A stretch of DNA of 64,000 nt from positions 229,397,780 to 229,461,779 of the forward strand of contig NC_057808.1 in NCBI RefSeq assembly GCF_018294505.1, written 5' to 3'. Made by a program: the position numbers and the translations under genes. The stretch is from Triticum aestivum (Eukaryota > Streptophyta > Magnoliopsida > Poales > Poaceae). The notes under the pieces were generated by a model. That model was given only the letters and a program-made list of their open reading frames with translations. It did no database searches and had not been told where the DNA came from. Below, piece after piece: positions 45,552 through 55,619 of the stretch. Numbering within the stretch: the first letter of the stretch is position 1; the number at the start of each line of letters is the position of its first letter.

Positions 45552-48387
45552 CTACTCTTTATCTATACCATCTATCAGGCTGTGTAGTTTACAGTCCTGC
45601 TGTGGAAATTTGGTGGTTGTCTTTACCTGGTCATACACCAAGCTAACAGGAATTTCTTGTCCATCTGTTCCCCGAGGTTCGACCTGGGCCATTTGATTTG
45701 GATCAAGTCCGGTATACCGCGTTTTCACCATGGCCCAGGCTTCTCGTGCGCCTTCTCGACATGCTGATGCCTTCCATAGTTCAAAGCGGCGTCGAGCTCC
45801 CTTGAATAAATTCACGAGCTCCTCCGTAATTTCTGGAGGAGAATCGGATGGCCATAAAGCCTTAGCCATGTTCCCCATGGCTTTCCGAGCTCGCTCGTGC
45901 ACTTTGGATAGCTCTTGCAGCAAGTCGCCTTGAAAGCCGGACACTTCTCCCTCGGGCCGCCTAGTTAACAAACCTACAGGAACAATCTCGTAAACCTTTC
46001 CATCAGGGGACCGTATGAAAGTTAGGTTAAAGGACATACCTAATATGCCGCCTTTCAGCTTTTTGTTCTCCTTCAAGGCATCCGACAGTTGGGCTCGTAC
46101 GTCCTTTAGCTTGTTCTTCTCATTAATGGTCCGTGTTAATACACATTGACCAGCGGCTTCTTGCCCTTCGGCATGTTGTTTGTCCGCCTGAGCAGCTTTC
46201 AGCATCTCCTCCAACTGATCTTCCGATCCTGTAGCTGTAAACAAAACAATGCATATTTAAAAATCATTGTTGGCGCAGAATCATATTTTCCGGAAACTGT
46301 TGTGCTTACCATCAAGTGCCTTCTTGGATTTCTTCAAATTCTCCAGTTTGGCGGTGACAATAGTTAGCTTGGTCCCACATTCTTCAAGCTCCTTGGACAG
46401 CATGTTATTTTTCGCCGTGAGTACCTGATGATATAATGACCCTTAAATCAGTTGGGCCAACTGCTTCAAGTCTCGGGGTCTACTAGCATCAGATTATTGA
46501 ATCTACTCAAAGTTTTTTACCCGCATATCCTTTGAAAGCTGGTGATTGGCTTCGGCAAGTCCATGCCGAGCAGTTCGGATATATGCATCCGCAGAGCTGA
46601 GGGCATCGAACGCCCCTTCGGTGAAACTTGGGTCACGCATGGCCTCTTTCCGCCGCCGATGATTCATCGCGCTCTCCACTTCGGAATTGGTGACGGATAC
46701 ATTATCTGAATCCTCTTGGAGATTACAAACCGGCGTTGTGCCCGTATCAACCCTAGTCCTTGTGGCGGGGTCCGGGGCCGGATTGGTCGATGCATGGCCG
46801 GCGAGGTCCCCAGACACAGTCCGGCGTATGCTCTTACTAAAATATGGCCCAGCGGAAAACATTACAATTCGGTCTATGCGCCGAGTGCATGCTAAAAACA
46901 ATACCTCTTTGGTGAAGGCGGGGGCTCGGTAGTATCACCGTTTGCCTTTCTTTTCAAAGACTCGCCCTGCGCGGGCGTCGCCTTCTTAGCGGACACCTCT
47001 GATACAGCTCGACGAGACGAGCGCCGCCCCTTCGGAGCATGAGACAGTGCGGTGGGTGAGGCACAATGGGAAAACTCTTTTGGAGGAGATGTCTCCTGGG
47101 TACTTACATGGGAGGAGGGGAGAAGGCCGGGGTAATCTGCTATAATGGCCACATCCGTGCCGTCGTAGCTCACCTGATAAAAGACCCCCTCCTTAAGTTC
47201 TATAAATATATCCGGATCTTCTTCATATCTGGGATCCAGGTCTCGAGCATGGTCCTCTGGCTGCGGAGTGGGGCTGTAGGCCCCCTCGATGACCTTTCTC
47301 CACTCCTATTAAAAGTAGCCAGATTAAATTCGACTAGCATAACTCTGGGAAAAGGTTGAGTGAGGCCAATAATCAAAAAACTCACCTAGTCGATGGGGTT
47401 ATACATGGAAAAACCTTCCCGACATTTCAAGTGAGTGAAGTCTTCCTTCCCCCCTTTGTAAAGGTCAGCTAAGATGGTGGCCAAGGCGGCAAAATTGTCT
47501 GGACCCTTGCGTAGACAACGGGATGCATCGTCCTCCCCGTTGTAATTCCACATAGAAAAACCCCTAGATTGGAGCGACGGAACGCAACGCGTTATTGAAA
47601 TCGTCATCACCTTGATTATAGACAGCCCGGAGTTGGCAAGTACTCTGGTCTTGCTTGCTAACCTCGTAACCTCCGCACTATCTTCTTCCTCGAGGCTTCG
47701 GGGACGCCAGCTGGCGCGCTTCTTTAAAGTAGCGCTGGAGAATTCGGGAAGACCGCACCTGATTGGGTCCGGAAGAACGATGTCTTCAATATAAAACCAT
47801 TCCGAGGGCCATTCTTCGGATGCATTCTTCGGAGTGCCGGATAGGTATCCTGTCCCAGCTATGCGCCATACTTCGGCGCCGCCCACCTCGAATATAGATC
47901 CCTTTTGGGAGCGGGGGACGAGGCAGAAAAATTTCCGCCATAGCTCGAAATGAGCCTCACAGCCTAGAAACAGCTCGCAAAGAGCAACGAAGCCCGCAAT
48001 ATGCAGGATGGAGCCTCGCGTCAGATTGTGCAGTTGGAGGTCGTAATACTCCAGGAGACCTCTGAGGAAATGGTGGATAGGAAATCCTACGCCTCTCAAA
48101 AGAAAGGAAAGGAAGCACACTCACTCCTCTTTAGAAGGATTGGGGAAATTCTCCGCCAGGACTTCGCCGTTGAGGGAAGTTAATCCAGCCCGAACGAACA
48201 TTAGATCCGCCGGAGGAAGATATCCCTGCGTCTGAAGTTGATTCAGATGGGCGCGGGACACCGAGCAACTTTCCCAGTCGCCTTTTTGAGGGCCGTGGGG
48301 ACGTGAGGAAGAGCTAGGAACGCCGGCCATGTTTGGACAATTTCCTATGGCGAGTTCTAAGGATTTCCGCGTGGTGTGGAATGGCAT
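45552..48387 (-). pseudogene. Antisense multi-exon gene of element F
   Basis: Minus-strand gene. Predicted exons: 48330 (or 48387)-47386, 47305-46905, 46836-46521, 46424-46310, 46234-46040, 45973-45552. Introns of 66-96 bases (five in all) begin GT and end AG, and every junction keeps the frame; from 48330 the exons total 2394 bases, 798 codons. Exon 1 has FLRGLLEYYDLQLHNLTRG, CELFLGCEAHFELWRKFF, EVWRIAGTGYLSGTPKNASE and EWPSEWFYIEDIVLPDP, the plant family known as putative gypsy-type transposon (PF04195 as I recall). Exon 2 has nuclear-signal-like basic runs (KGRRSSRRA, SLKRKANG). Exons 4-6 look coiled-coil. TGA at 48121-48123 and TAG at 47386-47388 disable this copy. Function unknown. Confidence 0.75.
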
Positions 48388-48639
48388 CTAAGATCTAATC
48401 TCCTTAAATAGACGCCTTCCCTGCGTGGTCTAGGGGTTATTTGTAAAAAAACACCTAGACCGTTCGCATTCATCTGACACGTGGAAGCCGAGGCGACGGC
48501 AGCAAAGAATCAATAGAATATGATATTTAATGTGAGCCAAACTATCGACAATCTGAAGTATAATGGCGAACCCGCCTTGCAAAGCCGAAGACATAAAGTC
48601 GGATACTACGTCGTCATTGAAGTCAAGTTCGGGGGGTAC

Positions 48640-49112
48640 TGAGGGAGTCCTGGATTAAGGGGTCCTCGGGCGTCCGGGCTATGTGACATGGGCCGGACTG
48701 ATGGGCCGTGAGGATACAAGATAAAAGGCCTTCCCCCGTGTCCAGATGGGACTCTCCTTTGTGTGGATGGCAAGCTTGGCGTCCGGATGTGTAGTTTCCT
48801 TTCTTTGTAAACCGACTCTGTACAACCCTAGGCCCCTCCGGTGTCTATATAAACCAGAGGGTTTAGTCCGTAGAGGCTAAGATAAATCATACAGGCTAGA
48901 CATCTAGGGTTTAGCCATTACAATCTTGAGGTAGATCGACTCTTGTAACCCCTATACTCATCAAAGTCAATCAAGCAGGAAGTAGGGTATTACCTCCATT
49001 AAGAGGGCCCGAACCTGGGTAAACATCGTGTCCCTTGTCTCCTGTTACCTTCGATCCTTAGACGCACAGTTCAGGACCCCCTACCCTAGATCGGCCGGTT
49101 TTGACACCGACA
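48640..49112 (+). repeat. Element F 3' LTR
   Basis: TGAGGGAGTCCTGGATTAAG to TTTTGACACCGACA, preceded by a G-run (TTCGGGGGGTAC). TATATAAA at 48846-48853 is a likely TATA box. It matches the G LTR at 53957-54435. Confidence 0.9.
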
Positions 49113-49880
49113 CCTGTATTTACAAGAAAGTGAGTGGGAGCACTACAACCTTTCTGATAAGTATATGTGAACGACATATTGTTGATCAGAAATGATGTAG
49201 AATTTTCTGGAAAGCATAAAGGAGTGTTTGAAAGGAGTTTTTCAAAGAAAGACCTTGATGAAGCTGCTTACATATTGGGCATCAAGATCTATAGAGATAG
49301 ATTAAGACACTTGATAAGACTTTCGATGACTACATACCTTGATAAGATTTTGAAGGAGTTCAGAATGGATCAGTCAAAGAAGGAGTTCTTGCCTAAGTTG
49401 TAAGGTATGAAGTTGAGTAAGACTCAAAACCCGACCACGGCAGAAGATAGAGAGAGAATGAAAGTCATTCCCTATGCCTCAACCATAGGTTCTATAAAGT
49501 ATGCCATGTTGTATGCCAGACCTATTGTGTATCTTGCCATGAGTTTGGCAAGGGGGCACAATAGTGATCCAGGAGTAGATCACTGGACAACAATCAAAAT
49601 TATCCTTAGGTACCTAAATAGGACTAAGGAAATGTTTCTAGGTTATGGAGGTGACAAAGAGTTCGTCGTAAGGAGTTACGTCGATGCAAGCTTTGAACTG
49701 ATCCGGATGACTCTGAGTCTCAATCTGGATACATATTGAAAGTGGGAGCAATTAGCTAGAGTAGCTCCGTGCAGAGCATTGTAGACATAGAAATTTGCAA
49801 AATACAAATAGATCTGAATATGGCAGACCCGTTGACTAAACTTCTCTCACAAGCAAAACATGATCACACCTTAGTACTCT
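49113..49880 (+). pseudogene. Element D reverse transcriptase end, RNase H remnant
   Basis: Resumes element D after F with IYKKVSGS-type sequence. The catalytic box reads Y-V-N-D (about 49163-49174) instead of YVDD. Then FSKKDLDEAAYILGIKIYRD, TTYLDKILKEFRMDQSKKEF, a stop at 49401, SIKYAMLYARPIVYLAMSLA, DHWTTIKIILRYLNRTKEMF and VVRSYVDASFE. A large deletion near 49720-49780 then removes most of RNase H, leaving a tail with DLNMADPLTKLL. Confidence 0.85.
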
Positions 49881-50040
49881 TTGGGTGTTAATCACATAGA
49901 GATGTGAACTAGATTATTGACTCTCGTAAACCTTTTGGGTGTTGGTCACATAGCGATGTGAACTATGGGTGTTAATCACATAAAGATGTGAACTATTTGT
50001 GTTAAATAACATGGCGATGTGAACTAGATTATTGACTCTA
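49878..50040 (+). repeat. Element D 3' leader repeats
   Basis: Four copies of a 29-30 base unit of the form TGGGTGTTAATCACATAGAG..ATGTGAACTA, starting near 49881, 49938, 49967 and 49997, some separated by ATTATTGACTCT. They lie between pol and the polypurine tract. Confidence 0.75.
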
Positions 50041-50043
50041 GTG

Positions 50044-50055
50044 CAAGTGGGAGAC
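50044..50055 (+). promoter_or_regulatory. Element D polypurine tract
   Basis: CAAGTGGGAGAC directly before the 3' LTR. Confidence 0.7.
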
Positions 50056-51816
50056 CGAAGGAGATATGACCTCGAGGTAATAATAAAGTTGTAATTTTTT
50101 ATTTTCTTATATCATGATAAATGTTTATTATTCATGCTGGAATTATATTAACTGGAAACTTGATACATGTGTGGATACATAGACAAAACACAGTGTCCCT
50201 AGTAAGCCTCTACTAGACTAGCTCATTAATCAAAGATGGTTAAGTTTCCTAACCATAGGCATGTGTTGTCATTTGATGAACGGGATCAAATTAGTAGGAG
50301 AATGATGTGATGGACAAGGCCCATCCTTTAGCTTAGCATAATGCTCGTTAAGTTTTATTGCTATTGCTTTCTTCATGTCATATACATATTCCTTTGACTA
50401 TGAGATTATGCAACACCCGGATGCTGGAGGAATACCTTGTGTGCTATCAAACGTCACAACGTAACTGGGTGATTATAAAGATGCTCTATAGGTATCTCCG
50501 AAGGTGTTTGTTGGGTTGGCATAGATCGAGATTATGATTTGTCACTCCGAGTATCGGAGAGGTATCTCTCGGCCCTCTCAGTAATGCACATCATAATAAG
50601 CCTTGCAAGCAATGTGACTAATGAGTTAGTTTCGGGATTATGTATTACGGAACGATTAAAGAGACTTGCCGGTAATGAGATTGAACTAGGTATGAAGATA
50701 CCGATGATCGAATCTCGGGCAAGTAACATACCGTTGACAAAGGGAATAACGTATGTTTTCATTACGGTACAACTGATAAAGATCTTCATAGAATATGTGG
50801 GAACCAATATGAGCATCCAGGTTCCGCTGTTGGTTATTGACTGGAGAGGTGTCTCGGTCATGTCTACATAGTTCTCGAACCCATAGGGTCCGCACGCTTA
50901 ACGTTCGATGATGATTTTGTATTATATGAGTTATGTGATTTGGTGACCGAATGTTGTTCGGAGTCCCGTATGAGATCACGGACATGATGAGGAGTCTCGA
51001 AATGGTCAAGAGGTAAAGATTCATATATAGGACGATGATATTCAGACATCGGAGGTGTTCTGGGGGTATCGGATACATATCGGGTCACCGGAAGGGGTTT
51101 CGGGCATCCCCCCAGCAACTACATGGGCCTAATGGACCAAGAAGGGGACAGACCAGCCCCTAGTGGACTGGTGCGCCCCATGTAGGCCAAAATAGGGGGA
51201 AGGAAAGAGGAGAAGAGGGAAAGGAAGGGGAGGGATTCGGCCTCCCCTTCCTTCTCTCCTCGCTTCTCCTTCCTTCCCCTTCTGGATGAATATGGAAGGG
51301 GGGAGGCCGAATTGGGAGGCGCCCAAGTAGGATTCCTCCTACTTGGGTCGCCCCCTTGGCTGCCTCTCCTCCGCTCCAACCTATATATATATGAGGGGGG
51401 CACCGCTAGAACACACAACATTGATTCCTAGCCGTGTGCGGCGCCCCCCTCCAGAGTTTACGCCTCCGGTCATATTGTCGTAGTGCTTGGGCGAAGCCAT
51501 GTGCGGATCACTTCACCATCACCGTCACCACGCCATCATGCTGATGAAACTCTCCCTCGACACTTTGCTGGATCAAGAGTTTGAGGGACGTCATCGAGCT
51601 GAACGTGTGCAGAACTCGGAGGTGCCGTACGTTCGGTACTTGATCGGTTGAATCGAGAAGACGTTCGACTACATCAACCGCGTTAAACTAACACTTCCGC
51701 TTTCGGTCTACGAGGGTACGTGGACACACTCTCCCCTCTCGTTGTTATGCATCTCCTAGATAAATCTTGAGTGATCATAGGAATTTTTTTTAAATTGCAT
51801 GCTACGTTCCCCAACA
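50056..51816 (+). repeat. Element D 3' LTR
   Basis: Aligned with 23968-25703; its start is mutated to CGAAGGAGATATG, and it ends ACGTTCCCCAACA followed by the CGTGG duplication. Confidence 0.9.
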
Positions 51817-52190
51817 CGTGGTTGCTGGTAAAGATCACGAAGAGCTTGCCACAACATGTGTTTGTCCTCCCAACGGGGTTCCCCATAGAACCTTGTAAAC
51901 CTCCACATCTCCTCATCCGATGCTCCGATCTTCACATCTATGATGTTTTTTGATGTGTCAAGAACCTGAATAGTTACATAATTTTGCCACACGACTAGCA
52001 AATCACCGTTCACTCCAACACTTTCTACCATTTCCGCCTTATCCATGTTCATATTCCTTTTTAGATTCTCTTTCCAAGCTTTATTCAGATGAGTCTTGGA
52101 CAAGAAGACTACATCTGGCCACCATTGCTTCTAGAGATCCAGAAGAGCTCTGACTAGCGCGTTGCTGGCCATACCGCGACAATTCTAACC
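51817..52190 (-). pseudogene. LINE endonuclease, N-terminal half
   Basis: Minus-strand frame beginning near 52185 with NCRGMASNALVRALLDL, where the Trp before Asn of the usual WNCRG motif is TAG. A second TAG follows DL, then KQWWPDVVFLSKTHLNKAW, VNGDLLVVWQNYVTIQVLD and MWRFTRFYGEPRWEDKHMLW. These are the first two thirds of an APE-type LINE endonuclease. It continues into 23684-23967 once element D is removed. Confidence 0.85.
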
Positions 52191-53531
52191 AATAATTTCA
52201 TTGCCCTCGTTGACTGCGCACACAAACTGAATCTAGAAAACCTACGGTATACAGACAAATATAGAGGGACAAGAAATTGATCACAACACCTTGCGAGGCA
52301 ACAGGGTTGTGTCGGGACAAAAAAATAGCTATGCCAAAGCTGGAACGTGAACTTCACTAGTCGCCCGATCCTTCAAAGTAGATGAGAAAACCTGAGCACC
52401 GATAATAGCAACCCAACTAACTCATCTCTTCTCCTCCTCTCATCATGGCATCATGCTAGCTTCCCAAGAGAGACCCATGATCCCTGCCGGGGAAGATACC
52501 AGATAGGCAGCCACCGTCGATGGCGGTCAAAACCCAAGATTGCCTTCAGAGTCGCCTTAGGAGAGAAAAACGCTTCATGTGTTGCACTGCTGCAAGCAAA
52601 ATTCATGTGTTAGAGTCATAGGACCTGCGATACTTAATATATGGTCGTTGGCCTTTTCACAAAAAAATACCGAAATGGTAAGTGCCACATGTGTGGCACG
52701 AAGTCATTCGGTCTGAATGCTCTGTTACCGCTTGATATAAATGCACGCATCTTAATGCTATTCAGTCGCCATGTAATCCCGATTGGTCATTCGGGTCCAG
52801 TGCGAGGTCACCCGAATGCCTCATCCATTCCCCCACCACTCTGCCTCACCCATTCACCCCCACTCTGCCTCATCCATTCCACCCCACTCACCCACACTAG
52901 AAGGAGCTCGAACCGAGTTACCCCATCGCCTCTCCCGCACCTTCGGCGATCGGGAAGCACCGACAAGCACAGCTAGGTTCCTTCACAGCCGCCCCGTTAT
53001 GCTCCTCTTCTCTCGCTCTGCTGGCCACCCCATGCGGGGCGCTACTCCTCCAAAATCCATGGCAAACCACGGGGGCAAGGGAGAGGTGGCTTCTTCTACT
53101 CCTACTGCGTCATGTTCTTTGTTGTGATGGAGATGATGGCGACCACAGCACCATGCTCCTCGTGCTGCTCGTCGGAACGCCATGGCAACCCACCGAATCC
53201 CTCCCTCATCTGTGAGAACCGAAGCACCCGTATCTGGCCATCCGGGAGCATGAGTAGTGCGACGGCCAAGCTGAAAAATTCTTCAGAGGTTTGTTATAGT
53301 ACTTTGATTTGTGTTTTTGTATATGTTTAGTTCTGCTTTTGTACTATTGAACCTTGCCTGTACATGCCTAGTTCTGAAAAACTGAGTAGGCTTGATTGTG
53401 TAGATGTACAGTTTCAGTGAAATGCTTGTAAATTTGAGCTTTGCTATGTCCTACCGAATGACAAGGATTAGTTATTGTCCTGTAGACATATTTTTGGCAA
53501 ATTTAAATAACTTGCCATGGAAACTTTGCCA
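52191..53531. other. Unclassified region, possible LINE 5' part
   Basis: No convincing gene. Bases up to about 52610 may be the LINE 5' region. Around 52678 there is a short inverted repeat, GTGCCACA..TGTGGCAC. Bases 52800-53300 are GC-rich, with repeats such as CTCACCCATTCACCCCCACT; ORFs there look like low-complexity noise. Confidence 0.4.
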
Positions 53532-53700
53532 TGTTCAAAAACATGGCAAAGTTACAGATGTTCAAAACCATGGCAACTTAACATGTTCAAAAACATGGCA
53601 AACTTGCCATGGCAACTTTGCGTGTTAAAAAACATGGCAACGTTATAGATGTTCAAAAACATGACAACTTAATATGTTCGAAAACATGGCAAACTTAAGA
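53532..53700 (+). repeat. CATGGCAA tandem array
   Basis: Six copies of TGTTCAAAAACATGGCAA-like units start at 53532, 53559, 53584, 53623, 53650 and 53675. The spacings (27, 25, 39, 27, 25) show a 91-bp unit of three sub-repeats that was duplicated. Looser ACATGGCAAA copies continue to 53956. Confidence 0.75.
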
Positions 53701-53956
53701 TGTTTTCAGGAAATTTATTAATGGGGTATGGCGATTGTAGTTCACTCGGCATTGCAAAAATACTTTTATTCAGAGCCAAAAGTGTGTTTTTCTACATTTT
53801 CTTTTTACCACGACAACTTTACTTTTAATGACATGGCAAATTTTACTTTATTTTTTCGACATGGAAAATTTATTGTACAGAGCATGGAGATTTTAATTTA
53901 AATATGATGGCAAATATACATTTCCAGATCATGAAATTTTTTAATATGTAGCATGG

Positions 53957-54435
53957 TGAGGGAGTCCTGGACTAAGGGGTCCTCGGGGGTCCGGCCTGTT
54001 AGCCATGGGCCGGACTGATGGGTGTGAGGATACGAAGACCGAAGACTGCACCCGTGTTCGGATGAGACTCTCCTTGGCGTGGAAGGCAAGCTTGGCGACT
54101 AAACATGTAGATTCCTATCTTTGTAACCGACCTTGTGTAACCCTAGATCCTCCTGGGGTCTATATAAACCAGAGGACTTAGTCCGGAGGGGGATATACTC
54201 GTTACCATAGTCATACATGCTAGACTTCTAGGGTTTAGCCATTACGATCTCGTGGTAGATCAACTCTTGTAATACTCATATTCATCAAGATCACTCAAGC
54301 AGGAAGTAGGGTATTACCTCCATAGAGAGGGCCCGAACCTGCGTAAACATCATGTCCCCTGTCTCTTGTTACCATCGACCTCAGACGCGTAGTTCGGGAC
54401 CCCCTACCCGAGATCCGCCGGTTTTGACACCGACA
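53957..54435 (+). repeat. Element G 5' LTR
   Basis: TGAGGGAGTCCTGGACTAAG to TTTTGACACCGACA; TATATAAA at 54171-54178. TTGGTGCTTTCATTGAGAG follows and should contain the primer site; I could not assign its tRNA. Confidence 0.9.
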
Positions 54436-54461
54436 TTGGTGCTTTCATTGAGAGTTCCACT

Positions 54462-55619
54462 GTGACGTCGACGACAGGATCGATGGCTCGCCTTGTTCTC
54501 AAGGACAATATCATCGCTGGAGGAGCACTGGCCCCAGGCCAAACCCTCCGGCTGGGCGGCTTTACCATGACCGTCCGTTTGGTCGGTGAGCCGACGATGA
54601 CCTCCCGGGTCATCGAAAATCCCCTTCGTATCAATTCCGAACACTCCAAGCAGATGGATCCAGCGAAGCTTTCATCTTTAAACGAGCTCCTAGATCGCAT
54701 CGCTGCCCTGGGGGTCGCTACAGACTACGATCGAATCAGGCTTAAACCCGATTAGAGAGAAATCAAATCTCCGCCAATCACCCACCAGATAGCGGTAGTC
54801 TAGGAGCAAGATGACGACTCTCCCTCCATACTAAGGACGGACTATGTCCGGATCTCCAGTTTCGAAGAGCCGGACACCAACCTGCAAGGAGATGTACCCT
54901 GCCCTCCGAACATAGAATCGGATGACGGGCCTCAGAAATCGGTGGATATCCCGGAGCCCGCTCTGTTAAGCTCGGAAGACCTTCAGACTCCGGATGCAAA
55001 ATTGGGCCAAGGTTCAGATTTAAATCCACCCACCCACCCAAACGTAAGTGCTCTCATGAGCATACAACATCAGTCTCAGGAAACGGTCCACCACTTCTGG
55101 GCCAGATTCCTTCTTGTCAAAGACAAGATTGAAGATTGCTGCGACGAGGAAGCGATCTTAGCGTTCCACAATAATTGCACGGACGAAGGAATCCTCAACG
55201 CCATCAACCGCCGTCGCTTATTACACTTCGCTGACTCGGCAACTATCGTACAGAAGTATAGCGCAATGGAAAGCGCCTGGAAAACTCAGGCAGCCCGGTG
55301 GGAACAATCGGCCCCCACTCAACCCCTCGTTCAGGCGAAAAGGACACACCCTTGTAACACGCCCGGTCCAATAGTAAAGAAATATAAGTCCATTACGGGG
55401 CGCGGAACCGTTCTGGAAGGATGGCTCGATGGGCCATGCAAAATACATGCAACACCGGATAACATACCAACACATAGCCTTAGAGCATGTTGGATAATCC
55501 GGCAAGTGGCCAAGAGCGGCGAGGATATCCTCACCAAGAATACCCCAGAACAACACCCCCCCAGAAGACGACGACCCCAAAGTACTGACGGTCTTCGAGA
55601 CATTCGCTTCAAACAATAA
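54462..55619 (+). pseudogene. Element G gag
   Basis: A frame from 54462 (MTSTTGSMARLVLKDN) with TAG at 54753 and another stop near 54801. It carries GGALAPGQTLRLGGFTMTV, ISSFEEPDTNLQGDVPCPP, then ETVHHFWARFLLVKDKIED, DEEAILAFHNNCTDEGILN and SAMESAWKTQAARWEQ. A frameshift at the C-run near 55555 leads into the protease frame. No zinc knuckle is obvious. Gag would form the particle. Confidence 0.8.

Larger units (their letters stand above)
39915..49112 (+). mobile_element. Element F: 5'-truncated Tat-type Gypsy element
   Basis: Gag remnant, pol, spacer, antisense gene and 3' LTR (48640-49112). It lacks a 5' LTR and gag start: position 39915 corresponds to about 54843 in element G. The right LTR end is followed directly by element D sequence coding for IYKK. 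No left duplication exists, and some tens of bases of D are missing at the left junction, so a deletion removed both edges. The family resembles Triticeae Fatima. Confidence 0.85.
23968..51816 (+). mobile_element. Element D: Angela/BARE1-like Copia element
   Basis: LTRs at 23968-25703 and 50056-51816 with duplication CGTGG at 23963-23967 and 51817-51821. Its gag-pol is cut by element E (after the gag core) and element F (in reverse transcriptase). Without those insertions it is about 8.6 kb, a usual size for this family. It is inserted in the LINE endonuclease. All enzyme domains are damaged. Confidence 0.93.

Noticed and set aside
49878..50040. CRISPR-like array
   Set aside because: Plant retrotransposon context; the units are adjacent or irregularly spaced and lie between pol and the polypurine tract of element D.
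52783..53330. Host gene 5' region (GC-rich, Met-containing ORFs)
   Set aside because: ORFs are low-complexity, overlap on both strands and are followed by repeat arrays rather than coding sequence.
53532..53700. CRISPR-like array of CATGGCAA repeats
   Set aside because: The spacers are themselves repeated every 91 bases, and the context is eukaryotic.
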